Source of the DNA: Planktothrix agardhii NIES-204
GTDB lineage: Bacteria; Cyanobacteriota; Cyanobacteriia; Cyanobacteriales; Microcoleaceae
DNA length: 64,000 bases
Direction: 5' to 3'
Assembly: GCA_003609755.1 (NCBI GenBank)
Contig: AP017991.1
Coordinates: 966,001 to 1,030,000, forward strand
The notes below the pieces were generated by a model. It was given only the letters and a program-made list of their open reading frames with translations. It did no database searches and was not told the origin of the DNA. This document shows positions 53,026-61,844 of this stretch, in pieces; position 1 is the first letter of the stretch, and every line of letters starts with the position of its first letter. A program made the position numbers and the translations under genes.

Positions 53026-55776
53026 ATGCACCTAATTTTATGTCATAAAACCGTTGATTTTGATGCCCTCGGTGCAGCGGTGGGATTAACTCGAATTTAC
53101 CCCGGAAGTCGAATTGTATTAGCGGGGGGAAGTCATCCGGCGGTGAGGGATTTTTTAGCCTTATATCGAGATGAATTTGCTTTAATTGAACAGCGCTCTG
53201 TGAATCCAAATAAAATTCATTCGATTAGTGTTGTTGATACCCAAAGTTGCGATCGCTTAGGAAAAAGTGCCGAATGGTTTAAGTTAGCCAATTTATCCGC
53301 CATTAGAATATACGATCATCATCCCGATACAATATCCGATATTCCCGCCACAGAAACCTATATTGAATCCGTTGGGGCGACGACAACCTTAATTGTGGAA
53401 ATGTTAAGAAATCAACCCCAAAAACCACTTTTAACCACCGCAGAAGCGACGGTAATGGCGTTAGGAATCCATTTAGATACGGGTTCCTTAACCTTTCCCC
53501 ATTCCACCGCTAGAGATGCCATAGCATTAGCTTGGTTAATGGAGCAAGGCGCTAATTTACCCGTGATTGCTGAATATGTAGAACCCGGTTTACCCCAGAA
53601 ATTACAAGAGTTATTAAGTCTAGCCTTAGAACAATTACAAAAATCAACAATTAGAGGTTATACCGTCGCTTGGATATTATTTAAAACTGATGAATATGTG
53701 CCAGGATTATCAACTTTGGCATCAGAATTAATTGATTTAACCGAAAGTGATGCCTTACTATTAGCTAATCAATATGGTCGGGGAGAAGGAGATCGATTAA
53801 GTATTATTGGACGCTCTCGAATTGAAAAAACAAACTTGAATGAATTGTTTAAACCTTATGGCGGTGGTGGTCATACCCGGGCGGCTTCAGTCGCGTTAAA
53901 AGAAGGCAATTTTTCAGAGATTTTAGAGCAATTAGTTGAACAATTAAAAGCACAAATTCCCCACCCGCCAACGGCGCAGGAATTGATGTCCTCTCCGGTG
54001 AGAACCATTCGCCCCAATACCTCCGTAGAAGAAGCCCATCGGATTTTATTACGTTATGATCATTCCGGTCTTTCCGTGGTGGATGAACAGGATCAATTAG
54101 TAGGAATTATTTCCCGTCGAGACTTAGATATTGCCCTGCATCATGGCTTTAGTCACGCCCCGGTTAAGGGCTATATGACACCACAATTAAAAACCATTAC
54201 TCCAGAAACAACCCTACCCGAAATTGAAGCCTTAATGGTGACTTATGATATTGGTAGATTACCAGTTTTACAAGATCAAAATTTAGTGGGAATTGTTACT
54301 CGAACCGATGTTTTAAGGTTACTTCATCAACAACAACGGCCGCAGAAATCAATTTTTAAAGGCTGTATTCCGGGGTTGACCTGTACCAGTGTGGAAGAAT
54401 TATTAGAAGAAAAATTAGCCACACCTTTATTAACTTTACTAAATCGCCTATCATTTTTAGCAGAAAAACGCGGATGGCAGGTTTATTTAGTTGGGGGTGC
54501 GGTACGAGATTTATTATTAGCAAAATCGGAAACAACGGTATTACTAAATGATATTGATATTGTCGTGGATGGCTGTTATAAAAATGCTAATTTCAGCCCG
54601 GATATTTCATCATCTGTTTCTCCGGCGGTGGAATTAGCCCAGGATTTACAAAAACATTATCCCGCAGCAAGATTAGATGTTCATGGACAATTTCAAACCG
54701 CGGCTTTATTATGGCATAATGACCCAATTTTAGATTCCCTTTGGATTGATATTGCCACCGCAAGAACGGAATTTTATCCCTATCCGGCGGCTAATCCTCA
54801 AGTCGAAGCGAGTTCCATTCGTCAGGATTTATACAGGAGAGATTTTACAATTAATGCCTTAGCATTGCGGTTAACTTCTCCTCAAGTTGGCGAATTATTA
54901 GACTTTTTTGGGGGATTAGCGGATTTAGAATCTGGAAAAATTCGGGTTTTACACGCGAATAGTTTTATTGAAGATCCGACTCGAATTTATCGAGCGGTGC
55001 GGTTTACAGTGCGGTTGGGATTTGAAATTGAAGCTCAAACTCAAGAATATATTAGTTATGCGATTAGTAGTGGAATTTATCAAAAACAACGGGAAGAAAG
55101 TAATAAATCCTTTGATCAAAATCGTCGAATTCCGGCTTTAGAAACCCGTTTAAAAAGTGAGTTAAGATATATTTTTCAATCTCCCGATTGGAAACGTTCG
55201 TTAAAACTTTTAGGGGAGTTAAAAGCGTTACGGTGTATTCATCCCAGCTTAGAATTAAGTCCGCAGTTATGGCGACAAGTACGGTCTGTTGATCGCTGTT
55301 TACAACGCTTTGATCCCGAAAACAATTTAAACCATTGGGAGGTTCGTTTGGAGGTATTAGTAGCTTATTTATCCCCAGAATATCGGGAAAAAGTGGCACA
55401 GAATCTTCAGCTACAGGCGGGAACTATTGAACGGTTAAAAAGTTTAGAATTAGCTAAAAATCAGATGCTTGAAAATATATATAAATTGGAAAAAAATAGT
55501 CAGTTTTTCTGGTTATTTAAACCCTATAATTTATCAATGTTAATTTTAATGGCGGTGCAATCTCCTCGACAAGTCAGAAAGCGAATTTGGCAATATTTAA
55601 CCCAATGGCGAGACATTCAACCCCCCTTAAATGGTAATGATTTAAAGGCGATGGGATATAAACCCAGTCATCAATTTAAGCAAATTTTGGATGATTTGTT
55701 AACGCTTACATTAGATGGAGAAATAGGCGATCGCGCTGCTGCTGAAGCCTTTTTAGAACGGAATTATCCGTTATAG
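53026..55776 (+). CDS. DHH phosphoesterase - CBS - tRNA nucleotidyltransferase fusion
   Basis: A 916-residue fusion. Residues 1-310 are a DHH/DHHA1 phosphoesterase: VDFDALGAA with Asp ligands, DHH at 97-99, HLDTGSLTF and a GGGGHTRAAS end. Residues about 320-440 are two CBS domains that bind adenine nucleotides. Residues about 480-910 are a class II CCA-adding or poly(A) polymerase-type nucleotidyltransferase with LVGGAVRDLLL at 488-498, DID at 509-511 and RRDFTINALAL. It probably adds or repairs the tRNA 3' CCA end, with the DHH part possibly removing short RNAs. This fusion is usual in cyanobacteria. The ATG at 53026 is used; an upstream frame from 52948 overlaps rsmB. Confidence 0.9.
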   Translation: MHLILCHKTVDFDALGAAVGLTRIYPGSRIVLAGGSHPAVRDFLALYRDEFALIEQRSVNPNKIHSISVVDTQSCDRLGKSAEWFKLANLSAIRIYDHHPDTISDIPATETYIESVGATTTLIVEMLRNQPQKPLLTTAEATVMALGIHLDTGSLTFPHSTARDAIALAWLMEQGANLPVIAEYVEPGLPQKLQELLSLALEQLQKSTIRGYTVAWILFKTDEYVPGLSTLASELIDLTESDALLLANQYGRGEGDRLSIIGRSRIEKTNLNELFKPYGGGGHTRAASVALKEGNFSEILEQLVEQLKAQIPHPPTAQELMSSPVRTIRPNTSVEEAHRILLRYDHSGLSVVDEQDQLVGIISRRDLDIALHHGFSHAPVKGYMTPQLKTITPETTLPEIEALMVTYDIGRLPVLQDQNLVGIVTRTDVLRLLHQQQRPQKSIFKGCIPGLTCTSVEELLEEKLATPLLTLLNRLSFLAEKRGWQVYLVGGAVRDLLLAKSETTVLLNDIDIVVDGCYKNANFSPDISSSVSPAVELAQDLQKHYPAARLDVHGQFQTAALLWHNDPILDSLWIDIATARTEFYPYPAANPQVEASSIRQDLYRRDFTINALALRLTSPQVGELLDFFGGLADLESGKIRVLHANSFIEDPTRIYRAVRFTVRLGFEIEAQTQEYISYAISSGIYQKQREESNKSFDQNRRIPALETRLKSELRYIFQSPDWKRSLKLLGELKALRCIHPSLELSPQLWRQVRSVDRCLQRFDPENNLNHWEVRLEVLVAYLSPEYREKVAQNLQLQAGTIERLKSLELAKNQMLENIYKLEKNSQFFWLFKPYNLSMLILMAVQSPRQVRKRIWQYLTQWRDIQPPLNGNDLKAMGYKPSHQFKQILDDLLTLTLDGEIGDRAAAEAFLERNYPL

Positions 55777-55862
55777 CAGTAGTCAAGGGAGTTAGGATTA
55801 GGACAAAGTTTATTAATGAGAAAAATAGCAGGTTGACAAAAGTTAATTATTTTCATGAATTT

Positions 55863-55953
55863 TATAGCGCTACGCATTACAGTTAGAACATTTCTAAATC
55901 CTGAAACCCTTTCACTTCTTACTGTTCCCTGTTCCCTTGCGCGTAGCACTATA
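55863..55953 (-). mobile_element. MITE-like element, GCGCTACGCA-ended, copy 1
   Basis: Bounded by TATAGCGCTACGCA on the left and TGCGCGTAGCACTATA on the right. It is an inverted copy of 57824-57928. 91 bp, no coding capacity. It fills most of the interval between the fusion gene and the AAA-GGDEF gene. Confidence 0.72.
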
Positions 55954-55960
55954 GATTAAA

Positions 55961-57592
55961 TTAATATTGAAATCGGAGAAATGAACTCAATTTAACTTGA
56001 TCTCTACCATTTCTTTTCGCTTTATATAGAGCTTGATCAGTTGCTGAAAATAAGGTTTCAATATTGATTGCATCTACACCGGGAATCGCAGTGGCAACTC
56101 CTAAACTAATGGTAATAATTGGTACCCGACGGTTTGGCAATTTATCAGTTTTAAAAGGCAGAGCTAAGGCATTAATATTCTCGCGCACAGATTCTGCAAT
56201 GTACATTGCACCTTTAGCATCGGTTTGAGGGAGAACAATCACAAATTCTTCACCCCCATAGCGGGCGACCATATCCCCCGGACGTCGAACCATATCACGA
56301 ATAGCCTGCGCTACGGCCTTTAAGCAGTGATCTCCGGCTTGATGACCATAGGTGTCATTATAAATTTTAAAATGATCAATATCACATAAAATTAAAGATA
56401 ATGGGGCAATTTCCCGCATCATTCGTTTCCATTCAATATCTACGGAGCGATCAAATTCTCTGCGGTTAAAAACCTGGGTCAATGTGTCAATATAAACTAG
56501 GGATTTTAACAGTTTATTTTCTTCTTGTAGCTGTTTTAAATTAATGGGAGTATTATGGTTTTCACTGAGAATTTGGGTGCTAAAATAGAGACGATAGAGT
56601 TCACAGGATGGTGTACAGTAGTTTTCATTAAAATCAACAAGGTTTAAACTATATAATTGATAGGCAATGATCGGTTCTAGTTGTATATCTATTTTAGAGG
56701 TAGCAACCCGTTGCATGGCGATCGCCAGTTCGGGTTTTTTATGTAGAATCAGCCAAATAGATTGTAAGTGTTCTTTGTAAATTCCCTCTAGGGTTGGAGC
56801 TTTTTTTAATAAGTCTTCTAGGCTGATTAAATTATTGGCTAGATGATAAATAGCCAGATGCAATAAATAGGGATGTCCTCCGACTAAATGGGTTAATTTT
56901 TGAATTTGAGGATCACTAAAATTCAGGTGATAACGTTCAGCCAGATTTTGAACTTGATTAACCGTAAACGGAGGCAATTCAATGGACAACCCAATATTAA
57001 AAGGAGATTGATTAATATTTAAAGACACATAAAATTCCGTCGATTGAACCAAAAATAAGTGTATATTTTTCCAGGTCTGGTTATGTCGAGATTGTTCATA
57101 CCAAAATCGAATTAAAGGTAGAAAATTCTGAGTAATATTTGTATGTTCAAATACAATATTTAACTCATTGAAAACCAGGAATAATGGGCAATTAATTTGT
57201 GGGAAAATATAAAGTTCAAAATAGAGTGTACAACTCACTTTACTTCCCATATCTTCATCCCAATAGTCTTCTAATTTGGGTTCCAGTTTTAATTGTCGAG
57301 CTACATTAATACACAGCCACCGCAGAAATTTATCACTATTTTCAAATATTTCTTGATCAACTTGCAGAAAATTAATGAAAACGGTACGGTATCCCAAGGT
57401 TTCTGCATAATCTATTAACCTTAACATTAAGGAACTTTTTCCCATTTTTCTTGGCGCTGTGACTCGCAATAAGCTCCCAGATTTTTCGAGTTCTGTATAA
57501 GCCAATTCTTCACTAGGAGAGCGACGAATATAGAAAGGAGAATTTAAGGCGAGGGGACGGTCAGGAAATATTAATGTGTTTTTTGGTAACAT
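55961..57592 (-). CDS. AAA-like ATPase domain fused to GGDEF diguanylate cyclase
   Basis: A 543-residue protein. The first about 330 residues match the cyanobacterial AAA-35-like ATPase domain: FPDRPLALNSPFYIRRSPSE and a Walker A-like PRKMGKSS with GKSS at 51-54. The C-terminal domain is GGDEF with the active motif GGEEF at 446-450 and an inhibitory RxxD site (RPGD) five residues before it, so feedback by cyclic-di-GMP is likely. It should make cyclic-di-GMP when the ATPase part is triggered; the signal is unknown. I chose the ATG at 57592 (MLPKNTLIFPDRPL); a frame extends to 57652. The neighbouring sequence is mostly repeats. Confidence 0.87.
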   Translation of the reverse strand: MLPKNTLIFPDRPLALNSPFYIRRSPSEELAYTELEKSGSLLRVTAPRKMGKSSLMLRLIDYAETLGYRTVFINFLQVDQEIFENSDKFLRWLCINVARQLKLEPKLEDYWDEDMGSKVSCTLYFELYIFPQINCPLFLVFNELNIVFEHTNITQNFLPLIRFWYEQSRHNQTWKNIHLFLVQSTEFYVSLNINQSPFNIGLSIELPPFTVNQVQNLAERYHLNFSDPQIQKLTHLVGGHPYLLHLAIYHLANNLISLEDLLKKAPTLEGIYKEHLQSIWLILHKKPELAIAMQRVATSKIDIQLEPIIAYQLYSLNLVDFNENYCTPSCELYRLYFSTQILSENHNTPINLKQLQEENKLLKSLVYIDTLTQVFNRREFDRSVDIEWKRMMREIAPLSLILCDIDHFKIYNDTYGHQAGDHCLKAVAQAIRDMVRRPGDMVARYGGEEFVIVLPQTDAKGAMYIAESVRENINALALPFKTDKLPNRRVPIITISLGVATAIPGVDAINIETLFSATDQALYKAKRNGRDQVKLSSFLRFQY

Positions 57593-57823
57593 TTTTTTGG
57601 GGAAAGTATAAATTATTACATGGGTTGAGATTAAATCTGGAAATAAAATCAAGTTTCAAAAAAAAGGATGCTAGTTAAAGTATCAAAAGATATAATTTAA
57701 TTAGTATAGATCCTTAATTCCTGAAATTCAACAGATTTCCCTAAATACCAATCAATAGAAAGCCCGCACGCCGATGACAGGATAAATTGTTATAAAGGAT
57801 ACAGTTAACTTGTTCTCCCATCC

Positions 57824-57928
57824 TATAGCGCTACGCACTAGGGAACAGGCAACAGGCAACAGGGAACAGTAAGCAGTGAATGAGTTTCAGGATTTAGAAG
57901 TGTCCTAACTTTAATGCGTAGCGCTATA
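57824..57928 (+). mobile_element. MITE-like element, GCGCTACGCA-ended, copy 2
   Basis: 105 bp with perfect 14-bp terminal inverted repeats (TATAGCGCTACGCA). It lies directly before a duplicated fumC end (57929-58122). The interval 57653-57823 before it has nothing I can name. Confidence 0.82.
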
Positions 57929-58122
57929 GACCCCTCCTAAACCGCTTTTCCCAAGGAGTAAAACTTTTGTTAAAGGAGATTCAGGGGGTCTAATTCGGGA
58001 TTTAATCAAGGGTTTTAGACTGAATTTGCAACTTCAGCTAAAATCACAACTTAGACATCAGGATAAGCCATTTTATAGGGATTGACAATCTGGTCAAATT
58101 CTTCACTGGAAATATATCCTAA
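57929..58122 (-). pseudogene. Duplicated 3' end of fumC
   Basis: 194 bases that match 58269-58462 nearly base for base at a constant offset of 340. It includes the last 23 codons of fumC ([20 protein letters not shown] and stop, 58051-58122) plus its downstream flank. Both copies sit right behind a MITE-like element, so the duplicated unit includes the element and the gene end. Confidence 0.9.
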
Positions 58123-58140
58123 GAAAGCTCTCACGCCGAT

Positions 58141-58268
58141 TATAGCAGGGAACACCGGAACAGCCCCCCTAGCCCCCCGTGCACGAGGGGCTAGGGGGGG
58201 GAGGAACAGGGGACAGGGAATGAGTTTCAGGATTTAGAAGTGTCCTAACTTTAATGCGCAGCACTATA
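58141..58268 (+). mobile_element. MITE-like composite element with inner palindrome
   Basis: 128 bp. The left end TATAGCAGGGAACACCGG matches the (inverted) ends at 39164 and about 61303. The right end (AATGCGCAGCACTATA) matches the GCGCTACGCA-ended elements. A near-perfect hairpin, CCCCCCTAGCCCC with GGGGCTAGGGGGG, lies at 58164-58200. It looks like a recombinant of two element types. Confidence 0.72.
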
Positions 58269-58390
58269 GACCCCTCCTAAACCGCTTTTCCCAAGGAGCA
58301 AAACTTTTGTTAAAGGAGATTCATGGGGTCTAATTCGGGATTTAATCAAGGGTTTTAGACTGAATTTGCGACTTCAGTTAAAATCACAAC

Positions 58391-59794
58391 TTAGACATCA
58401 GGATAAGCCATTTTATAGGGATTGACAATCTGGTCAAATTCTTCACTGGAAATATATCCTAATTCCAAACAAACTTCCTTTAAAGTCAGATTTTTTTCCA
58501 GGGCAATATGGGCAACTTGGGCAGCATGATCATAGCCAATTTTAGGAGCTAAAGCTGTCACTAACATTAAAGATTGTTCAACATAGCTGTTAATTTTATT
58601 TCGATTAACTTTTAATCCAGCTAATAAGAAATCCGTAAAATTATGACAACTATCGGATAAAATAGCCACCGATTGAATGAAGTTAAAAATGATCATCGGT
58701 TTGAACACATTTAACTCAAAATGCCCATGGGAACCTGCAATAGTAATAGCAGTATCATAACCCATTACCTGGGCGGCTACCATGGTGATCGCTTCGCATT
58801 GGGTTGGGTTAACTTTCCCCGGCATAATTGATGAACCAGGTTCATTTTCAGGTAATATTAATTCCCCTAAACCACAACGGGGGCCACTGCCTAAAAACCG
58901 AATATCGTTGGCAATTTTCATCAAGGAACAGGCTAGGGTTTTTAATGCCCCACTAGCCATAACTAGACCATCATGGGCGGCCATGGCTGCAAATTTATTC
59001 GGAGCAGAAATAAAGGGTAATCCGGTTATTTGACTAATATGATTAGAGACTTTTTCTGCAAATCCTTTCGGGGTATTTAATCCCGTTCCAACGGCGGTTC
59101 CACCAATGGCTAATTCATATAAATCGGGTAAAATAAGTTCAAGACGCTTTAAATCTGCATCGAGTTGAGCAACATAACCGGAAAATTCTTGACCTAAAGT
59201 TAAGGGAACAGCATCTTGTAAATGGGTTCTGCCAATTTTAACAATATCGGCAAATTCATCGACTTTTTTTTGTAACTCATCTCGCATTTTTTTGACGCTG
59301 GGAATTAACCTTTGGGTCACGGCGATCGCCGCCGCAATGTGCATGGCGGTAGGAAAGGTATCATTAGAAGATTGGGACATATTAACATGATCATTGGGAT
59401 GAATTGGGGTTTTACTGCCTAATATTCCGCCGGAAATTTCAATCCCTCGATTAGCAATAACTTCATTAATATTCATATTAGATTGGGTTCCACTTCCGGT
59501 CATCCAAACCTTTAAAGGAAAGTGATCATCGAGTTTGCCATCAATCACTTCATCGGCGGCTTGAACGATTAATTGAGCTTTGTCTGCGGGGAGTTTTCCT
59601 AATTCTTCATTGGTGATAGCCGCGGCTTTTTTCAGAATCCCAAAGGCGGTAATCACTTCCTTGGGCATTAAATCATTGCCTATATTAAAATAATAGATAG
59701 AACGTTGAGTTTGAGCGCCCCAATAGCGATCGCTTTTAACCTCAATTTCTCCCATACTATCGCGTTCTTTCCGGGTCGGTTGTTCTGTTGTCAT
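58391..59794 (-). CDS. fumC: Class II fumarate hydratase
   Basis: Converts fumarate and malate in the TCA cycle. It has 467 residues. The signature [15 protein letters not shown] with the catalytic Ser lies near residue 320. [38 protein letters not shown] and [19 protein letters not shown] are the other active-site blocks. I chose the ATG at 59794 ([20 protein letters not shown]), which has AGGAGA upstream. The 3' end was duplicated downstream; this copy is intact. Single gene, in the same direction as smpB, which lies 126 bases upstream. Confidence 0.95.
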   Translation of the reverse strand: MTTEQPTRKERDSMGEIEVKSDRYWGAQTQRSIYYFNIGNDLMPKEVITAFGILKKAAAITNEELGKLPADKAQLIVQAADEVIDGKLDDHFPLKVWMTGSGTQSNMNINEVIANRGIEISGGILGSKTPIHPNDHVNMSQSSNDTFPTAMHIAAAIAVTQRLIPSVKKMRDELQKKVDEFADIVKIGRTHLQDAVPLTLGQEFSGYVAQLDADLKRLELILPDLYELAIGGTAVGTGLNTPKGFAEKVSNHISQITGLPFISAPNKFAAMAAHDGLVMASGALKTLACSLMKIANDIRFLGSGPRCGLGELILPENEPGSSIMPGKVNPTQCEAITMVAAQVMGYDTAITIAGSHGHFELNVFKPMIIFNFIQSVAILSDSCHNFTDFLLAGLKVNRNKINSYVEQSLMLVTALAPKIGYDHAAQVAHIALEKNLTLKEVCLELGYISSEEFDQIVNPYKMAYPDV

Positions 59795-59851
59795 GTTGAG
59801 AGTTCTCCTAATTTTAGGCAATTAATTATTTTACTTTATTATAAACTAAGA

Positions 59852-59891
59852 CCTAACCCCCCAGCCCCCTTATCTAAAAGGGCAGGGGAAG
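59852..59891. repeat. C/G-rich palindromic repeat between fumC and smpB
   Basis: CCTAACCCCCCAGCCCCCTT followed by ATCTAAAAGGGCAGGGG. The layout (C-rich arm, TTA-type centre, G-rich arm) is a degenerate form of the palindromes found in-frame in alaS and hsdR. Confidence 0.55.
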
Positions 59892-59920
59892 AATTTAATG
59901 CTATTAAAGATCGTTATAAT

Positions 59921-60388
59921 TTAATACTGTTTCATTGCCCTTTCCATCGCCCTTTTATCATCTTTTTGACGAATATCATCCCGTTTATCGTGGAGTTTTT
60001 TGCCTCGGCCAACGGCAATATCAACTTTAACTCGGCCTTCCTTGAGGTACATTTTCAGGGGAACTAATGTTAACCCCTTTTGTTCGACCTGTCCCAATAG
60101 TTTATTAATTTGTTCTTTATGCAGCAATAATTTGCGGGTGCGACGAGGATCATGGTTAAAATAAACACTGGCCTTTTCAAAGGGCGAGATATGGGCATTC
60201 AATAGCCAAGCTTCACCCCCCCGAATTAAGGCATAGGCATCTTGCAGGTTGACTTTACCCGCCCGAATTGACTTGACTTCCGTTCCCTCAAGGGCGATGC
60301 CCGCTTGATAGGTCTCTAAAATCTCGTAAAGATAGCGGGCTTTGCGGTTGTCGCTAACAATTTTATATCCTTCGCTGTTTTTAGTCAT
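59921..60388 (-). CDS. smpB: SsrA-binding protein
   Basis: SmpB binds tmRNA and brings it to stalled ribosomes. It has 155 residues with VSDNRKARYLYEILETYQAG at the start, EGTEVKSIRAGKVNLQDAY, the pseudo-anticodon region, and the very basic tail ending DDKRAMERAMKQY. Start ATG 60388 (MTKNSEGYKIVSDN). The tmRNA gene itself was not found in the window. The gene is single and close to fumC on the same strand. Confidence 0.95.
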   Translation of the reverse strand: MTKNSEGYKIVSDNRKARYLYEILETYQAGIALEGTEVKSIRAGKVNLQDAYALIRGGEAWLLNAHISPFEKASVYFNHDPRRTRKLLLHKEQINKLLGQVEQKGLTLVPLKMYLKEGRVKVDIAVGRGKKLHDKRDDIRQKDDKRAMERAMKQY

Positions 60389-60604
60389 GTTTTCAATTTA
60401 GCAGATGATTGGGTCGAAGGTCTAAGGGTTATGGTTAATTATAGCAATTTGCGACTTTTTTTAACCGAAATGAATAGAAAACAAGTTAATTAAATCAACC
60501 AATATATTCCTTGAGCTAGAGGGTAAAATAATTTATTTGCTTTAAGCTGAGTGAGTAATAAAAGCAAATTCAATTAATTTAATCAAAGTTTAGGAATCAT
60601 CAAA

Positions 60605-61084
60605 ATGCGGAAATTAATTCAAGCTCTACGGTCTATATCCTTCAAAAATATTTTAGGTGTGTTTTTTGCGGGATTATTAATGTTTATCAGTACCGCCTGT
60701 AGTAATACTCCTCCCACGGCTCAGTCACCGGGAGAGGGCAGTTCCAATCAAGCTAAAGGATTAACCAGTGAACTTCCTAGCTCGGTTAAATCTAAGCAAA
60801 CAGGTGAGATGTATGCCTATAACAACAGTGACCAAGATATCGTGAAACGGGTCAAGGATGTATCAGAAAAAGTTAGTGACTCAGCCAGTAAAATGGCCGG
60901 GGATTTGAAGGAAGGAACCCAACAAAATATTAACAAGGCTGAAGGTAACACCAAACAAGCTCTAAATCAAGTCCAGAAGGGGGCGGAAAAAACCTCAAAG
61001 GATATTAAAAATCAGGCTGCTAAGGGTGCTGGAAAGGTCAAAGATACAGCAGCAGATTTTCAACGGGGGATACAAAAATCCTGA
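60605..61084 (+). CDS. Small lipoprotein with amphipathic helical repeats
   Basis: A 159-residue protein. Residues 1-32 are a lipoprotein signal peptide: basic start, hydrophobic core (ILGVFFAGLLMFIS) and lipobox-like STAC with the lipid Cys. A Ser/Pro/Gly-rich spacer follows, then from residue about 80 a Lys/Glu/Ala-rich helical region with an 11-residue-like pattern (VKDVSEKVSDSASKMAGDLK), similar to LEA- or apolipoprotein-type stress proteins. Lgt (at 2.5 kb) would modify it. Function is inferred as envelope protection or stress; not assigned. ATG at 60605. Confidence 0.75.
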   Translation: MRKLIQALRSISFKNILGVFFAGLLMFISTACSNTPPTAQSPGEGSSNQAKGLTSELPSSVKSKQTGEMYAYNNSDQDIVKRVKDVSEKVSDSASKMAGDLKEGTQQNINKAEGNTKQALNQVQKGAEKTSKDIKNQAAKGAGKVKDTAADFQRGIQKS

Positions 61085-61240
61085 TCAATTGGCTAGATAA
61101 TTGACTCAGTTGCTATATCTATCTAAAGGTAGATGTGTCCACAAATCCTGTGGGGTTAGATTGTAACAACTATCGCACGTTCTCAATTCGCGCTTTCCCC
61201 AGTCAACCAAAAGCTGGGGATTTTTCATCACTTTTCCCTG

Positions 61241-61303
61241 TTCCCTCCCCCCCTAGCCCCCACGGGGGGTTTGGTAGGGCTGTTCCGGTGTTCCCTCCTA
61301 TAG
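61241..61303. repeat. G/C-rich dispersed repeat with CTATAG end
   Basis: TTCCCTCCCCCCCTAGCCCC then a G-run and GGGCTGTTCCGGTGTTCCCTC ending CTATAG; a reversed relative of the left part of the element at 58141. It forms the left part of the non-coding stretch between the lipoprotein gene and the histidine kinase remnant. Confidence 0.55.
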
Positions 61304-61331
61304 TTGTTTAAAGCGTTCAGTCCCCAAAATT

Positions 61332-61575
61332 TTAATTAATTGGAATTAGGATAGTAAATTCTGCTCCTTCTCCGGGTTTGGAATTATAGCAGTTGCCGCA
61401 TCTATTAGGACATTCTTGAAAGCTAAAAGCTGCTCACAGTAAGTATTTACCTATAGCGAGATTGCCTATTCCCTATTGCCTCTTGCTATACAACTCATTT
61501 GACCCTGATGACGTTCAACAACAATTAAGTAACTAATTGATAGACCCAAACCCGTCCCACTACCGAACAATTGAA
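61332..61575 (-). pseudogene. Histidine kinase C-terminal remnant split by a MITE
   Basis: On the minus strand the ATP-binding end of a sensor kinase can be read in two pieces: QLFGSGTGLGLSISYLIVVE and HQGQMSC from about 61575 to 61491, then NSKPGEGAEFTILIPIN and a stop at 61332. The GTGLGL G-box is intact. Exactly between the two pieces lies the 106-bp element 61385-61490. Removing it with one TA restores the frame SC-NSKPGEG. The rest of the kinase is missing upstream of 61575, so the gene is dead. Confidence 0.85.
61385..61490 (+). mobile_element. MITE-like element, copy B, with TA target duplication
   Basis: 106 bp with TATAGCA and TGCTATA ends; copy A is at 26391-26496 in reverse. The flanks give a TA duplication inside a histidine kinase reading frame. 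The TA target is typical of IS630/Tc1-type elements, so this is probably a non-autonomous derivative. No transposase is encoded. Confidence 0.85.
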
Positions 61576-61637
61576 TAAAAAGCCTAGGTAGAACTTAGGG
61601 GTTTTAAACCCATTTTTCTGATAACAATCTTATACCC

Positions 61638-61671
61638 AAAAAACCTGCTTTCTTGAAGAAACCAGGTTTTT
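61638..61671. terminator. Symmetric hairpin with T-runs on both strands
   Basis: AAAAACCTG-TTTCTT pairs with AAGAAA-CAGGTTTTT with one mismatch. It works as a terminator-like stem in both directions and lies behind the secA terminator. Confidence 0.6.
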
Positions 61672-61683
61672 ACTTAATTCTGA

Positions 61684-61731
61684 ATGGAAAAAGCACTTGG
61701 GAGTCTGGCCGAGTTTCGACCCCAAGTGCTT
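61684..61731 (-). terminator. Terminator of secA
   Basis: A perfect 11-bp stem, AAGCACTTGGG with CCCAAGTGCTT, followed on the minus strand by TTTTTCC. It lies about 115 bases after the secA stop at 61845. The CACTCCTCACACTCC stretch between them is discussed among the rejected items. Confidence 0.85.
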
Positions 61732-61844
61732 CTTCTTTATTAATTTCACTCCTCACACTCCTCAAATATACACGATTATTTTGGGATGTCAAGGAAAAAC
61801 TGAAAAATAAAATTTCCAGCCCGGCTCAAGAACGTTTCAAATCC

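Noticed and set aside
61741-61760. CACTCCTCACACTCCTC, which contains the ACTCCTCACAC core of the cyanobacterial small RNA Yfr1
   Set aside because: Yfr1 needs a hairpin before and a terminator hairpin right after the core. The stem at 61691-61731 lies upstream and has its T-run on the other strand, where it fits as the secA terminator. No hairpin follows the core on the plus strand.
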